Assembly: GCF_000741255.1 (NCBI RefSeq)
Contig: NZ_JGZB01000004.1
Coordinates: 372,001 to 436,000 of the forward strand
Direction of reading: 5' to 3'
Source: Bifidobacterium magnum
Lineage (GTDB): Bacteria; Actinomycetota; Actinomycetes; Actinomycetales; Bifidobacteriaceae
DNA length: 64,000 bases
A program made the translations under genes and the position numbers. The notes under the pieces are model-generated. The model ran no database searches. It was given only the letters and a program-made list of their open reading frames with translations, and was not told the origin of the DNA. Positions within the stretch are counted from its first letter, which is position 1. Each line of letters opens with the position of its first letter. Of this stretch, positions 9,773 through 19,120 are shown in pieces.

Positions 9773-9820
9773 GTAACGTACGCCACGGAATACGGCACCA
9801 TATTCCGTGGCGTACGTTAC
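9773..9820. terminator. Perfect 20-bp inverted repeat between convergent ribF and radA
   Basis: Arms GTAACGTACGCCACGGAATA and its exact complement are separated by 8 nt. There is no T run. The right arm overlaps the radA stop codon (9817-9819). It probably ends transcription from both sides or stabilises both 3' ends. Confidence 0.7.
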
Positions 9821-11224
9821 GAACGCGGCGACAGTCCCAGCGCGCGTAACGCTTCCGACAACGACGCCGTCTGTACGACCGTAAGCCCCTGAATATCAGG
9901 GGCTTTTTTCATAGGCGGCACTACGGCCACGGTAAAGCCAAGCCGCGCCGCCTCACGCAAACGGTATTCCAGACGCGGCACGGGACGCACCTGTCCCGTC
10001 AACGAAATCTCACCAATCGCACACGTCGTGCGAGGAACCGCACGAGACAGCGAAGCGCTCGCCAACGCCGCCACAATCGCCAGATCGCACGAAGGCTCAC
10101 GCGCCTTGCCGCCCGCAATTGTGGACACATACAAATCATTATTGAGCAGCGCAATGCCGCCATGCCGGTACAACACGGCCACAAGCATGGCCAACCGGTT
10201 CGAATCCACACCATTGACGGCGCGGCGCGGAGTGGGAAGCACCGAATTGGTGACGAGCGCCTGAATCTCCACAGCCAGCGAACGATGGCCGTCCAGCGTG
10301 AACGTCACACAAGTGCCATCCACATCGGTCTCGCCAGCCGACAAAAACAGGCCCGCCGGATCCGTAACCTCTTCAATGCCCTCACCACTCATGTCGAAAC
10401 AGCCGACCTCGTCGGTAGGGCCGAAACGGTTCTTCACGGCGCGCAACAAACGCAACGCCGTCTGCGGCTCGCCCTCGAACTGGCAGACCACATCCACCAA
10501 ATGCTCCAACGTGCGCGGACCCGCAATCGAACCGTCTTTTGTCACGTGTCCCACCAGCAGCACAGGCACATTAATCGACTTGGCCGTGTCGATCAGGGCG
10601 CTCGCCACCTCGCGCACCTGCGTGGAACCGCCGGAAATGCCATCAACGTCCTGCGAAACGATCGTCTGGGCAGAATCCACAATCGCCAGCGACGGCCGCT
10701 CCTGCTCGATCAACGCGAGTACGGTGGCCAAATCGGTAGTGGACGCGAGCATGAGCCGATCCTCGACAGCATTGACGCGCTGGGCGCGCATGCGTACTTG
10801 CGCCTGGGACTCTTCGCCCGAAATGTACAGCACTTTACGCTCGGGCTCGCGCGCAATATGGCCGGCCGTTTCCAGAAGCAGCGTCGACTTGCCAATGCCG
10901 GGTTCGCCCGCAATAAGAATCACGGATCCGGGCACAATGCCGCCGCCAAGAATACGGTCGAACTCGCCGAATCCCGTATGCAACCGCTGCACGGAATCAG
11001 TGCCGATCTGCGAAATGGGGGGCGGCGGCGCTCGTGACGGACGCGGCAGCGGGCTGCGTGCGCGACGTGCGGCCGGCTGCAGCAGTACGGGAACCAGCGG
11101 CGGGGCGCGCTTCATGGAATTCCTCCACGGTACCCCATTCACCACAAGTGGGGCAGCGTCCCACCCATTTCGCGCCCGTCCAGCCGCATTCGGTACACAC
11201 ATATTGCACAGAAGTTTTCGCCAT
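9817..11224 (-). CDS. radA: DNA repair protein RadA/Sms, reading frame broken
   Basis: RecA-like ATPase acting on recombination intermediates. The N-terminus [15 protein letters not shown] with a C4 zinc finger (CTECGW, then CPTCGEW) is read from the ATG at 11224 and would stop at 10997. The rest is in another frame: [15 protein letters not shown], Walker [10 protein letters not shown], the RadA motif KNRFG and the Lon-like C-terminus. The frames meet at six G on the plus strand (11017-11022); one base fewer gives a continuous 468-residue RadA, the normal size. TAGATT lies 7 nt before the ATG, supporting that start as leaderless. Treat it as sequence error, slippage gene or new pseudogene. 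Confidence 0.88.
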
Positions 11225-11231
11225 AGTGACG

Positions 11232-11237
11232 AATCTA
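11232..11237 (-). promoter_or_regulatory. -10 element of radA
   Basis: Minus-strand TAGATT followed by 7 nt and the ATG of radA: leaderless arrangement. Confidence 0.5.
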
Positions 11238-11300
11238 GAGTCAAACCGCGGCGAGCGCAAGTAGGGTAGAGGTCCCTAAAAGCGGCGGGGAGGCGGCCAC

Positions 11301-11993
11301 ATGTGGCCGTCATCGGCCGGCCGTGACACAATGGGAGGCATGCCAAAAGCGAATGCATCGAATAGAACGAATGTGAAGCGCAAGAAATCGCAACGCAACG
11401 CTTCAAAACGCGGAATGTCTTCCATCATGAAGTTGCGCATCGCCGTGATCGTGGTGGCCGCGGTGGTGGTGTTGTCGGTGGTATTCGCATTCTTCTGGCC
11501 GGGTTGGGCCGTACGCAAGGCCGCGACGCCAAGCCAGCTCCACACCGAGGTTACGAGCGCCACGCCCACGATCAAGGCGTCCCCGCTGCCCAAGGACGCA
11601 AGCTCGCTGCTTTCCGCCATGCCCGATTCGGTGGCGAATTTTGCGCGCACTTCCGCCAAGGCCACCACGGAATGGAAGGCCTCGGAACCCGTCGAGGAAT
11701 ACAGCGTGGTGTATTCGAACGGCACCGAATCGGAGGACGCCACGCTGATTGTGGGGCAGTGGGCCACCTCGGCCACGGCGCAGCAGCAGTACGATTCGCT
11801 CAACGGCGCTTCCACGGGCGATCAGCTGGCCACGGGCAACATCAAGGTGGACGGCAAGACCACGGGCTCGTATGTGGTCAAACAGGCCGGCGACGGCAAA
11901 GCCGTGGCGATTTGGAAAAACGATACGGCTGTGTTCAAGATAAGCGGGCCTACCGATTCGGTGGAAACGCTATATGAGCATTTCCCGCTGTAA
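11301..11993 (+). CDS. Single-pass membrane protein of unknown function
   Basis: A 230-residue protein with a basic N-terminus (Lys/Arg/Asn/Ser-rich, residues 14-48), one transmembrane segment (about 50-70, IAVIVVAAVVVLSVVF) and an extracellular domain of about 160 residues with no motif I recognise. I chose the ATG at 11301 because GGGGAGG lies 7 nt upstream; ATGs at 11331 and 11340 lack spacing to a binding site. Divergent from radA. Function unknown. Confidence 0.65.
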   Translation: MWPSSAGRDTMGGMPKANASNRTNVKRKKSQRNASKRGMSSIMKLRIAVIVVAAVVVLSVVFAFFWPGWAVRKAATPSQLHTEVTSATPTIKASPLPKDASSLLSAMPDSVANFARTSAKATTEWKASEPVEEYSVVYSNGTESEDATLIVGQWATSATAQQQYDSLNGASTGDQLATGNIKVDGKTTGSYVVKQAGDGKAVAIWKNDTAVFKISGPTDSVETLYEHFPL

Positions 11994-12013
11994 ATCGCAC
12001 GTATGAACATACG

Positions 12014-12046
12014 AAAAAGGGCTTCCGGAATGTTCCGGAAGCCCTT
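12014..12046 (-). terminator. Terminator of tRNA-Ser(UGA)
   Basis: Minus-strand GGGCTTCCGGAA, CA, TTCCGGAAGCCC: a perfect 12-bp stem followed by TTTTT. It resembles the terminator of the other tRNA-Ser at 1442 and may also end the convergent membrane-protein gene. Confidence 0.85.
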
Positions 12047-12056
12047 ATCTATTGGG

Positions 12057-12141
12057 CGGATGAGGCGAGATTCGAACTCGCGGACAGTTTCCCGTCAACG
12101 GTTTTCAAGACCGTCTCCTTCGACCGCTCGGACACTCATCC
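12057..12141 (-). tRNA. tRNA-Ser (anticodon UGA)
   Basis: Class II tRNA, 85 nt without CCA (the next bases are CCC, so CCA must be added). Acceptor GGATGAG/CTCATCC, anticodon loop CTTGAAA between ACGGT and ACCGT, long variable arm, T loop TTCGAAT. It lies downstream of serS on the same strand. Confidence 0.96.
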
Positions 12142-12189
12142 AAGCGCGATTGCTCTATGTTTTTCTAGCCTAGAATCGCACAAAGAATG

Positions 12190-12217
12190 ACTATACCACA
12201 ACTTTTCGCGGTGCCAA
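12190..12217 (-). promoter_or_regulatory. Promoter of tRNA-Ser(UGA)
   Basis: On the minus strand TTGGCA, 16 nt, TATAGT, about 49 nt before the mature tRNA 5' end. It would let the tRNA be transcribed independently of serS. Confidence 0.5.
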
Positions 12218-12248
12218 TGTTCTCATGGAATATTGGCTACGAAAACGC

Positions 12249-13532
12249 TCAGGCTTCCCAAGCGGTAGGTTCGATGACTTCCTTGCCGCCCATGTAAGCG
12301 CGCATGGCCTTCGGAATCACGATGGAGCCGTCCTTCTGCTGGTGGTTCTCCATGATGGCCACAAGCCAACGCGTGGTGGCCAGCGTGCCGTTCAGCGTTG
12401 CCACGGCCTCGGTGCCGCCATCCACGCGTTCGCGGATGTTGAGGCGGCGGGCCTGGTACTGCGTGCAGTTGGACGTGGAGGTGAGCTCGCGGTAACGGCC
12501 CTGCGTCGGCACCCAAGCTTCGCAATCGAACTTGCGGGCGGCGGAGGAGCCCAGATCGCCGGCGGCCGTGTCGATCACACGGTACGGGACCTCGACCTTG
12601 CCGAGCATTTCCTCTTCCATGGCGAGCAGGTGCTCATGCTCCTTGTAGGAGTCTTCCGGCTTGGCGTACACAAACATTTCCACCTTGTCGAACTGGTGGA
12701 CGCGGATGATGCCCGAGGTGTCCTTGCCTGCGGCGCCGGCTTCACGGCGGTAGCAGGAGCTCCAGCCGCAGTAGCGCAGCGGGCCGTTGTTCAAGTCGAG
12801 GATCTCGTTCTCGTGCATGCCGGCCAGCGCCACTTCGGAGGTGCCCACGAGGTAGTCTTCGTCGGGCTCGCGCAGGCGGTAGATTTCATCGGCGTGGGAG
12901 TTCAGGAAGCCCGTGCCGCGCATGATTTCCGGACGCACAAGCGTCGGAGTGATGGCGAGCGTGAATCCGTGCTCTTCAGCCTGGTCCACGGCCATGGTGA
13001 GCATGGCGATCTGCAGACGCGCGATAGCGCCGCGCAGGAAGTAGAAGCGGGAGCCGGAGACCTTCACGCCGCGCTTCATGTCGATGCCGGCAACGCCTTC
13101 ACCGAGCGTCAGGTGGTCCTTCGGTTCGAAGCCTTCCGCGGCGAAGTCGCGGATCGTGCCGACCTTCTTGACGACCACGTAGTCGTCCTCGCCGCCTTCC
13201 GGAGCTTCCGGTTCGACGATGTTGGACAGCTTCCACATGGCGGTGGTGTATTCGCCGGCCGCGGCGTCGGCATCGGCCTTGTGCTGGGAGACCTCTTCGG
13301 ACAGCGCCTTGGTCTGGGCAATGAGGGCGGCCTTCTCCTCTGGAGCGGCCTTGGCGACCTGCTTGCCAATTTCCTTCTGCTTGGCGCGGGCTTCCTCGTA
13401 TTCCTTGAGCGAGGCGCGGCGCACTTCGTCGGTACGCAGCACTTCGTCTACGAGTTCCACGGATTCGCCGCGCTTGCGCTGGGAATCCTTCACGATTTCC
13501 GGATGTTCACGGATGAATTGAATATCGAGCAT
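12249..13532 (-). CDS. serS: Seryl-tRNA synthetase
   Basis: Class II synthetase charging tRNA-Ser. The 427-residue product starts MLDIQFIREHPEIVKDSQ, has the N-terminal coiled-coil arm (about residues 30-100) that grips the long variable arm of tRNA-Ser, and the class II core with GTSEVALAGM and an FRREAGAAG-like motif 2 (here YRREAGAAG). The start at 13532 is the conserved SerRS N-terminus; TACTCT lies 7 nt upstream, so initiation is probably leaderless. Upstream in-frame sequence does not resemble the family. tRNA-Ser(UGA) lies 107 nt downstream on the same strand. Confidence 0.95.
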   Translation of the reverse strand: MLDIQFIREHPEIVKDSQRKRGESVELVDEVLRTDEVRRASLKEYEEARAKQKEIGKQVAKAAPEEKAALIAQTKALSEEVSQHKADADAAAGEYTTAMWKLSNIVEPEAPEGGEDDYVVVKKVGTIRDFAAEGFEPKDHLTLGEGVAGIDMKRGVKVSGSRFYFLRGAIARLQIAMLTMAVDQAEEHGFTLAITPTLVRPEIMRGTGFLNSHADEIYRLREPDEDYLVGTSEVALAGMHENEILDLNNGPLRYCGWSSCYRREAGAAGKDTSGIIRVHQFDKVEMFVYAKPEDSYKEHEHLLAMEEEMLGKVEVPYRVIDTAAGDLGSSAARKFDCEAWVPTQGRYRELTSTSNCTQYQARRLNIRERVDGGTEAVATLNGTLATTRWLVAIMENHQQKDGSIVIPKAMRAYMGGKEVIEPTAWEA

Positions 13533-13539
13533 AGGCTCA

Positions 13540-13545
13540 AGAGTA
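13540..13545 (-). promoter_or_regulatory. -10 element of serS
   Basis: Minus-strand TACTCT followed by exactly 7 nt and the ATG: leaderless arrangement. Confidence 0.5.
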
Positions 13546-13704
13546 ATGCGGTTCGCAGACAGGCGTTTGTGGCCCGTGCGCTGGGCAAATGCGCGGGAAT
13601 CGCACCTCTTTGGCAACGTGACATTACCATAGGCGCAACTTCTATGGAACTGTTTTATGATGAGTACCGTAAACTTGCGGAACATATATGAGGAGCGTAT
13701 GCGT

Positions 13705-14790
13705 ATGACTGATTTGTTACCCCCCATTATTGTTGCCGTATTGTGTGTAGTGTTGTTGGCCGCGGCGATCGTTGGCGCGTGGCGGTTGAACTTGCGTCGT
13801 CGGCGCAAGCGGCTGTTGGGGAACCGCCACGGCGATCCAGTGTGCTATACGTTCGTGATCAATCCTTCCAAGCCGTCCGCCGAGCAAGTCCGTGCGCATA
13901 TCACGGAGTTCTGCCATACCCATCACATTGAGAATTTTTCTTTTATCGACACGCAGCTCGACAAGGATGGTCGTGCATGCGCGTTCGAGGCGTTGCGTAA
14001 CGGGGCCAATGTGGTGATCGCCGTGGGCGGCGACGGCACGGTGCGTACGGTGGCCAGCGCGATGGCCGGTTCGGGACATGCGATGGGCATTATTCCCATT
14101 GGTACGGGCAATCTGTTCGCGCGCAACATGGGCATTCCTGTGGACGATTTGGACGCGGCGCTCGGCATTGCCGTTTCCCATGGTTCCTGTACGGTTGATA
14201 TCGGCCGTCTTACGCTGCTTGACAAGCCTGATGACGACCATGGCCATGCGTTCCTGATTATTGCGGGCATCGGATTCGACGCGATGATGATTGACGATAC
14301 GGATCCGGAATTGAAGAAGAATATCAGTTGGCTCGCGTATTTCGTGTCCGGTGCGAAACATCTGTTTGCGCCCAAGTACCATGCGACGGTTTCCCTGACG
14401 CGCGCGAACGGGGATACGGTGACGAATACGGATCTGCAGTTCCGTACGTTCCTGGCCGGCAATTGCGGTGAGATTCCGATGTTCTCGTTGATGCCAGATG
14501 CGACCGTGAGTGACGGCCTGCTCGATTTTGAGATTATCGATACGACGGGCGGCCTGCTGGGTTGGGCGAACCTGTTCGGCGATGTGGTGCACCAGACGAT
14601 CACGGGCAAGGCGCAACAGAGTCCGCTGTCGCGCAATTCCACAATCGACCAGCTGCAGGGCGTAAGCGCCGAGATCCGTCTGCCGCATCCCGTTCCCGCG
14701 CAGGTGGACGGTGATCTGCTGCCGCCGACGCAGCATTTGAAGTTCACGGTGGACCATAACGCGCTGCTGGTGCGTGTGCCCGTGCTCTAA
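13705..14790 (+). CDS. Diacylglycerol kinase-family lipid kinase
   Basis: DAGK-catalytic-domain protein of about 361 residues. An N-terminal transmembrane helix (about 4-28) is followed by the kinase fold with the nucleotide motif GGDGTVRTVASAM and PIGTGNLFARN, then the C-terminal half (TVDIGRL, GIGFDAMM, LDFEIIDT) found in YegS/DgkB/LCB5-type enzymes. It probably phosphorylates diacylglycerol or a related lipid at the membrane face. AGGAG at 13691-13695 is 9 nt from the ATG at 13705 and only 3 nt from the ATG at 13699, so the later start is preferred. The exact substrate cannot be told. Confidence 0.8.
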   Translation: MTDLLPPIIVAVLCVVLLAAAIVGAWRLNLRRRRKRLLGNRHGDPVCYTFVINPSKPSAEQVRAHITEFCHTHHIENFSFIDTQLDKDGRACAFEALRNGANVVIAVGGDGTVRTVASAMAGSGHAMGIIPIGTGNLFARNMGIPVDDLDAALGIAVSHGSCTVDIGRLTLLDKPDDDHGHAFLIIAGIGFDAMMIDDTDPELKKNISWLAYFVSGAKHLFAPKYHATVSLTRANGDTVTNTDLQFRTFLAGNCGEIPMFSLMPDATVSDGLLDFEIIDTTGGLLGWANLFGDVVHQTITGKAQQSPLSRNSTIDQLQGVSAEIRLPHPVPAQVDGDLLPPTQHLKFTVDHNALLVRVPVL

Positions 14791-14812
14791 CTGTTCGATT
14801 TGTTCGGCATGC

Positions 14813-14845
14813 AAAAAGGCTCCCGCGATTGCGGGAGCCTTTTTA
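14813..14845. terminator. Bidirectional terminator
   Basis: AAAAAGGCTCCCGC, GATT, GCGGGAGCCTTTTT: a perfect hairpin with T/A runs on both sides, between convergent lipid kinase and pgm genes. Confidence 0.92.
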
Positions 14846-14865
14846 GTGGCTTAGGTGCGCGTCAA

Positions 14866-16542
14866 TCAGTCGGCAAGCGCCTTGTCGACCACTTCGGTCG
14901 CCTCGTCGAGCACGCTGGCGAGCGTCTCGGGGGACACGAAGGATTCCGCGTACACCTTGTAGATGTTTTCGGTGCCGGAAGGACGAGCGGCGAACCAGTT
15001 GTCCTTCGTGACGACCTTGAGGCCGCCGATCGGCGCATCGTTGCCCGGGGCCTTCGTCATCTTGGCGATGATCTCTTCGCCGCCCAGCGTGGTGGCCGTC
15101 ACATCGTCGCCCGTGAGGTTGGCGAACTTCTGCTTCTGCTCGAGCGTAGTCGGCGTGTCGACGCGCGCATACCAGCTTTCGCCGAATTCAGCCACCTGCT
15201 CCTGATGGATCTGGGCCGGGTTCTTGCCCGTCTTGCCCGTGATCTCCGCGGCCAGCAGGTCGGGGATGATGCCGTCCTTGTCGGTCGTCCACACGCGGCC
15301 GTTGAAGCGCAGGAAGCTCATGCCGGAGCTCTCTTCGCCGCCGAAGGCCACTTCACCCGTGAACAGCGGATCCACGAACCACTTGAAGCCCACGGGCACT
15401 TCCACGAGCTTGGCCGGGATCGATGCGGCCACACGGTCGATCAGCGAGGAGGAGACCACGGTCTTGCCTACGCCGGCGCCGGCAGGCCAGCCCGGACGGT
15501 TGCCGCCGAACAGGTAGGCGACACATACGGCCAGATAGTGGTTCGGGTTCATGACGCCCCAGTTCGGGCACACGATGCCATGGCGGTCGGCGTCCGGATC
15601 GGTGCCGCCCACGAGGTCGTAGTTGTCCCACGCGCCGGCGTTCAGGGAATCCACGAGGCCCTTCATCGCGTAGGTGGAGGACGGGTCCATGCGGATCTTG
15701 CCGTCGTGATCCAGCGTCATGAAACGCCAGGTCGGATCCACGTCCGGACGTACCACGCCGATGTTCAGGTCGTACTTTTCGTTGATCAGCGGCCAATAGT
15801 TGACCGACGCGCCGCCCAACGGATCGATGCCGAGACGCACACCGGAGGAACGGATTACGTCAAAATCGATAACATTCTTCAAATCGTCCACATAATGTTC
15901 ACGATAGTCGAAACGTTCCACCAAATCGGACTTGATCGCCTGATCGAACGGAATGCGCTTGATCGCCTTGAAGTTGCCGAGCAGCTCGTTGGCGCGGTTG
16001 GCGATGGCGTTCGTCACTTCGGCCGGTGCCGGGCCGCCCGTGACGGGGTCGTACTTGAAGCCGCCGTCGGTGGGCGGGTTGTGCGAAGGAGTGACCACGA
16101 TACCGTCGGCCAGACCGTCGCCCGTGAAACGCTGCGTGCCGTCGGCGGCGCGGTTGTGCGTCAGGATGGCCTGCGAAATCACCGGGGTAGGGGTGTAATC
16201 GTCGCGCGAATCGATACGTACGCGTACGCCGTTGGCCACGAGGACCTCGATGGCGGTCTTCCATGCCGGAAGGCTCAGCGCGTGCGTGTCGCGGCCGATG
16301 TAGAGCGGGCCGTTGACGCCGGCCGACTTGCGGTATTCGGCGATAGCCTGCGAAATGGCCACGATATGGGCTTCGTTGAACGAGTGCTTCAGCGAGGAGC
16401 CGCGATGTCCGGAGGTGCCGAAAATCACGCGCTCGGCCGGAGCGGAGGGGTCGGGGACAACGTCATAGTAAGCACCAATGACCTCGTCCACATTGATTAG
16501 ATCTTCTGGGGTGGCGGGCATTCCCGCATTCTTTGCAACCAT
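14866..16542 (-). CDS. pgm: Phosphoglucomutase (alpha-D-glucose-1-phosphate)
   Basis: Interconverts glucose-1-phosphate and glucose-6-phosphate, linking glycogen and UDP-sugar metabolism with the bifid shunt. The 558-residue protein has the phosphoserine loop FGTSGHRGSS, the metal loop in GGTDPDADRHG and the sugar loop GGEESSGMS. I place the start at MVAKNAGMP (16542): CACAAT lies 7 nt upstream and the length is the usual one; an ATG three codons earlier is possible. Divergent from the PTS permease, consistent with joint use of glucose. Confidence 0.93.
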   Translation of the reverse strand: MVAKNAGMPATPEDLINVDEVIGAYYDVVPDPSAPAERVIFGTSGHRGSSLKHSFNEAHIVAISQAIAEYRKSAGVNGPLYIGRDTHALSLPAWKTAIEVLVANGVRVRIDSRDDYTPTPVISQAILTHNRAADGTQRFTGDGLADGIVVTPSHNPPTDGGFKYDPVTGGPAPAEVTNAIANRANELLGNFKAIKRIPFDQAIKSDLVERFDYREHYVDDLKNVIDFDVIRSSGVRLGIDPLGGASVNYWPLINEKYDLNIGVVRPDVDPTWRFMTLDHDGKIRMDPSSTYAMKGLVDSLNAGAWDNYDLVGGTDPDADRHGIVCPNWGVMNPNHYLAVCVAYLFGGNRPGWPAGAGVGKTVVSSSLIDRVAASIPAKLVEVPVGFKWFVDPLFTGEVAFGGEESSGMSFLRFNGRVWTTDKDGIIPDLLAAEITGKTGKNPAQIHQEQVAEFGESWYARVDTPTTLEQKQKFANLTGDDVTATTLGGEEIIAKMTKAPGNDAPIGGLKVVTKDNWFAARPSGTENIYKVYAESFVSPETLASVLDEATEVVDKALAD

Positions 16543-16924
16543 AGTGTTCATTGTGCCACGAAGCATGGGGCGCGATAAGAATTTGATCGAATTTTGTGCG
16601 TTTTTGAGACTTAAAGAGAACATTGTGAAATTATGCTGACGGCAAATTATTTCAGAAAACGATTTCCAAATTTTCGGCAAATCTCCATATTTTTCCATGG
16701 GTATGACTACGTTTGCAACGTGGAATGCACGGAAAACTCTTTTTCTGGATTTTCTGAAAATGTGAAAATCCGGTAAAGTCTTGAGCACATTCGCCCAAGA
16801 GAGCAACGGCGCCACTACGGGACATGAATTCATGGAACTCGGGTGAACATTGAGTTTGATGGAAGATTTCACGAGTTGCGCCATTTTCCGCGTATGCGGC
16901 ATTGCATAATAAGAAAGGACAATG
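16543..16924. other. Divergent regulatory region between pgm and the PTS gene
   Basis: About 380 AT-richer bases with no credible gene. The clearest element is GGATTTTC, 9 nt, GAAAATCC at 16747-16771 (8-bp inverted repeat), a candidate operator or hairpin. I see no BglG-type antiterminator/terminator pair that I would defend. Confidence 0.5.
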
Positions 16925-19051
16925 ATGGCCGACTCTACTGCCCAGCAGATTATCGACGCCATCGGTGGCGCGGGCAACGTCAAGAGCTTGACGCACTGCG
17001 CTACACGATTGCGATTTGAGCTAGTCGATGATTCGAAGGTCAATAAGGACGCTTTGGATCACATGAAGGGCGTTCTTGGCGCCGTTCCGCAGGCTGGCAA
17101 TCGTTACCAGGTCGTCATCGGTGGCACCGTCGCCCAGATGTACGACAAGATCATGAGCCTGCCTTCCATGGCCAAGGTGGGCAGCGGAAGCGCCAGCGCC
17201 GACTCCGGCAGCGGCGAGATGAGCAACGCGGACCTCAAGGCCGCCGAGCGTGAAAAGGGTATCCGCGGCAAGAACAAGTGGGTCGACAACTTCTTCGAGT
17301 TCCTGTCCGACTCCTTCCGCCCGATCCTCGGCGTGCTGCTTGGCGCGTCCCTGATCATCGCCATCCTGAACGTGTGCATCGCCTGCGGCTGGATCTCCAG
17401 CGAAACGCAGAACCCGACCACCGTGTTCTTCCAGGCTCTGTACAAGGGCGTCTTCTACTTCCTGCCGATCATGATCGCGTACAACGCTTCCAAGAAGCTG
17501 CACGTTGATCCGTGGCTGGGCGGCGCCATCATGGCCGCCCTCATGACCCCGTCGTTCATGAGCCTCATGAACACCACGTGGTCCCAGACCCACTGCCACG
17601 AGGTAATGGGCAACACGCAGTGCACCACCACCGTGCTCGGCCTGCCGATGCAGCTGTCCGATTACTCGGGCAACGTGTTCGTGCCGCTGCTGCTCGCCGG
17701 TGTGCTCGCACTCGTCTACAAGGGTCTGCAGAAGATCATTCCTGACTCCATCCAGCTCGTGTTCGTGCCGTTCTTCGCCATGATCATCGTCGGCATCCTC
17801 GGCGCCTTCCTCATCGGCCCGATCGGCATCTGGGTCGGCAACTGGCTCGGCATCATCCTGTCCTGGCTCAATAGCCACGTCCCGTTCCTCTTCGCCATCC
17901 TGATTCCTATGCTGTACCCGTTCCTGGTGCCGCTGGGTCTGCACTGGCCGCTGAACGCCCTGATGCTCATGAACATTCAGACCATGGGCTACGACTTCAT
18001 CCAGGGCCCGATGGGTACTTGGAACTTCGCCTGCTTCGGCACCACGGCCGGTGTCCTGATCCTCGCCCTGCGTGACAAGGACAAGGAAATGCGCCAGACC
18101 GCAACGGGCGCCCTCGCCGCAGGCCTGCTCGGTGGCGTTTCCGAACCGTCTCTGTACGGCATCCACCTTCGCTTCAAGGGCATCTACAAGCGCATGCTGG
18201 TCGGCTGCTTCGCCGGCGGTTTGACGATTGCCATCTTGGGCTACCTCTTCCCGTCCCACGTGGCCGGCGCCACGGTGCGCGGCGTGACCACCACGGCCTT
18301 CGCCTTCACCTCCTTGCTGACCATCCCGGTCTTCGACCAGATGTGGGTTTACGCCATCTCCATCGCTGTCGCGTTCTTCGTGTCCCTGTTCATGGTGGTC
18401 ATCTTCGATTACCGTACGCCGGAACAGAAGGCTGAAGTCAAGGCCCGTGTGGCCGCTGCCGCCGCCGAAGCTGCTCACGAGACCGACGCCAACCAGAACG
18501 CCGTCCTCTACGCTGAAGAGCACATTGACGACAACCTGCAGCCCGGCGACAAGCCAATGACCCCTGAGGTCATGGACGCCACCGCCGATGCACAGCCGAC
18601 TACCGCCGTGCTCGCCCCGGTCGAGGGCAAGGTCATCTCGCTTGACGCTTGCGGTGATCCGGTCTTCGCTTCCCGCGCTCTCGGCGAGGGTGTGGCCATT
18701 GAGCCGGCCGACAAGTACGTGTACGCTCCGGTTTCCGGCGTGCTGCAGACCGTGGCCGAAACGGGCCACGCCTTCGGCATCAAGACCGACGACGGTGTGG
18801 AAGTGCTCGTGCACGTCGGCATCGACACGGTCAAGATGAACGGCGACGGCTTCGAAGTGGCCGTTTCCGCCAACCAGCGCGTGAACGCCGGCGACAAGCT
18901 CGTCACGGTTGACTTCAACAAGGTCAAGGATGCTGGCTACAGCACCAACACGCTCATGACCGTACTGAACACGGCCGCCCTCAAGGCGGTCACGCCGGTC
19001 GTCAACTTTGACGCCAAGATCGGCGACACGGTCATCAAGATTGAGCACTGA
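16925..19051 (+). CDS. PTS sugar permease, fused IIB-IIC-IIA (glucose/beta-glucoside superfamily)
   Basis: Takes up and phosphorylates a sugar at the membrane using phosphate from HPr. The 708 residues read IIB (about 1-85, phosphorylatable Cys in LTHCATRLRF), IIC (about 120-500, about ten hydrophobic segments) and IIA (about 545-700, His in VLVHVGIDTVKM). This domain order is that of the beta-glucoside/sucrose/trehalose branch. AAAGGA is 5 nt from the ATG at 16925 and 2 nt from the ATG at 16922. Position beside pgm suggests glucose or a glucoside; specificity is inference. Confidence 0.9.
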   Translation: MADSTAQQIIDAIGGAGNVKSLTHCATRLRFELVDDSKVNKDALDHMKGVLGAVPQAGNRYQVVIGGTVAQMYDKIMSLPSMAKVGSGSASADSGSGEMSNADLKAAEREKGIRGKNKWVDNFFEFLSDSFRPILGVLLGASLIIAILNVCIACGWISSETQNPTTVFFQALYKGVFYFLPIMIAYNASKKLHVDPWLGGAIMAALMTPSFMSLMNTTWSQTHCHEVMGNTQCTTTVLGLPMQLSDYSGNVFVPLLLAGVLALVYKGLQKIIPDSIQLVFVPFFAMIIVGILGAFLIGPIGIWVGNWLGIILSWLNSHVPFLFAILIPMLYPFLVPLGLHWPLNALMLMNIQTMGYDFIQGPMGTWNFACFGTTAGVLILALRDKDKEMRQTATGALAAGLLGGVSEPSLYGIHLRFKGIYKRMLVGCFAGGLTIAILGYLFPSHVAGATVRGVTTTAFAFTSLLTIPVFDQMWVYAISIAVAFFVSLFMVVIFDYRTPEQKAEVKARVAAAAAEAAHETDANQNAVLYAEEHIDDNLQPGDKPMTPEVMDATADAQPTTAVLAPVEGKVISLDACGDPVFASRALGEGVAIEPADKYVYAPVSGVLQTVAETGHAFGIKTDDGVEVLVHVGIDTVKMNGDGFEVAVSANQRVNAGDKLVTVDFNKVKDAGYSTNTLMTVLNTAALKAVTPVVNFDAKIGDTVIKIEH

Positions 19052-19073
19052 TCGATAAATCGGCACTCAATGC

Positions 19074-19106
19074 AAAGGGCGACGCTCCACGAGGCGTCGC
19101 CCTTTT
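19074..19106 (+). terminator. Terminator after the PTS permease
   Basis: AAGGGCGACGC, short loop, GCGTCGCCCTTTTCT: 11-bp stem and T run. Confidence 0.88.
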
Positions 19107-19107
19107 C

Positions 19108-19113
19108 TATACT
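19108..19113 (+). promoter_or_regulatory. -10 element of rnhA
   Basis: TATACT, 7 nt, ATG. It begins right after the PTS terminator and supports leaderless initiation at 19121. Confidence 0.6.
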
Positions 19114-19120
19114 TACGAGC

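Noticed and set aside
11225..11406. Upstream extension of the main radA frame
   Set aside because: It lies before the leaderless ATG and translates the promoter region; the zinc finger in the other frame shows the real N-terminus.
13715..13735. Frameshift at the C6 tract near the start of the lipid kinase gene
   Set aside because: With six C the frame reads straight into the membrane helix; with five it meets a stop. No error is indicated here.
16543..16924. BglG-type antiterminator/terminator before the PTS gene
   Set aside because: Only one short inverted repeat and no T run following a stem; no overlapping RAT-like sequence that I could support.
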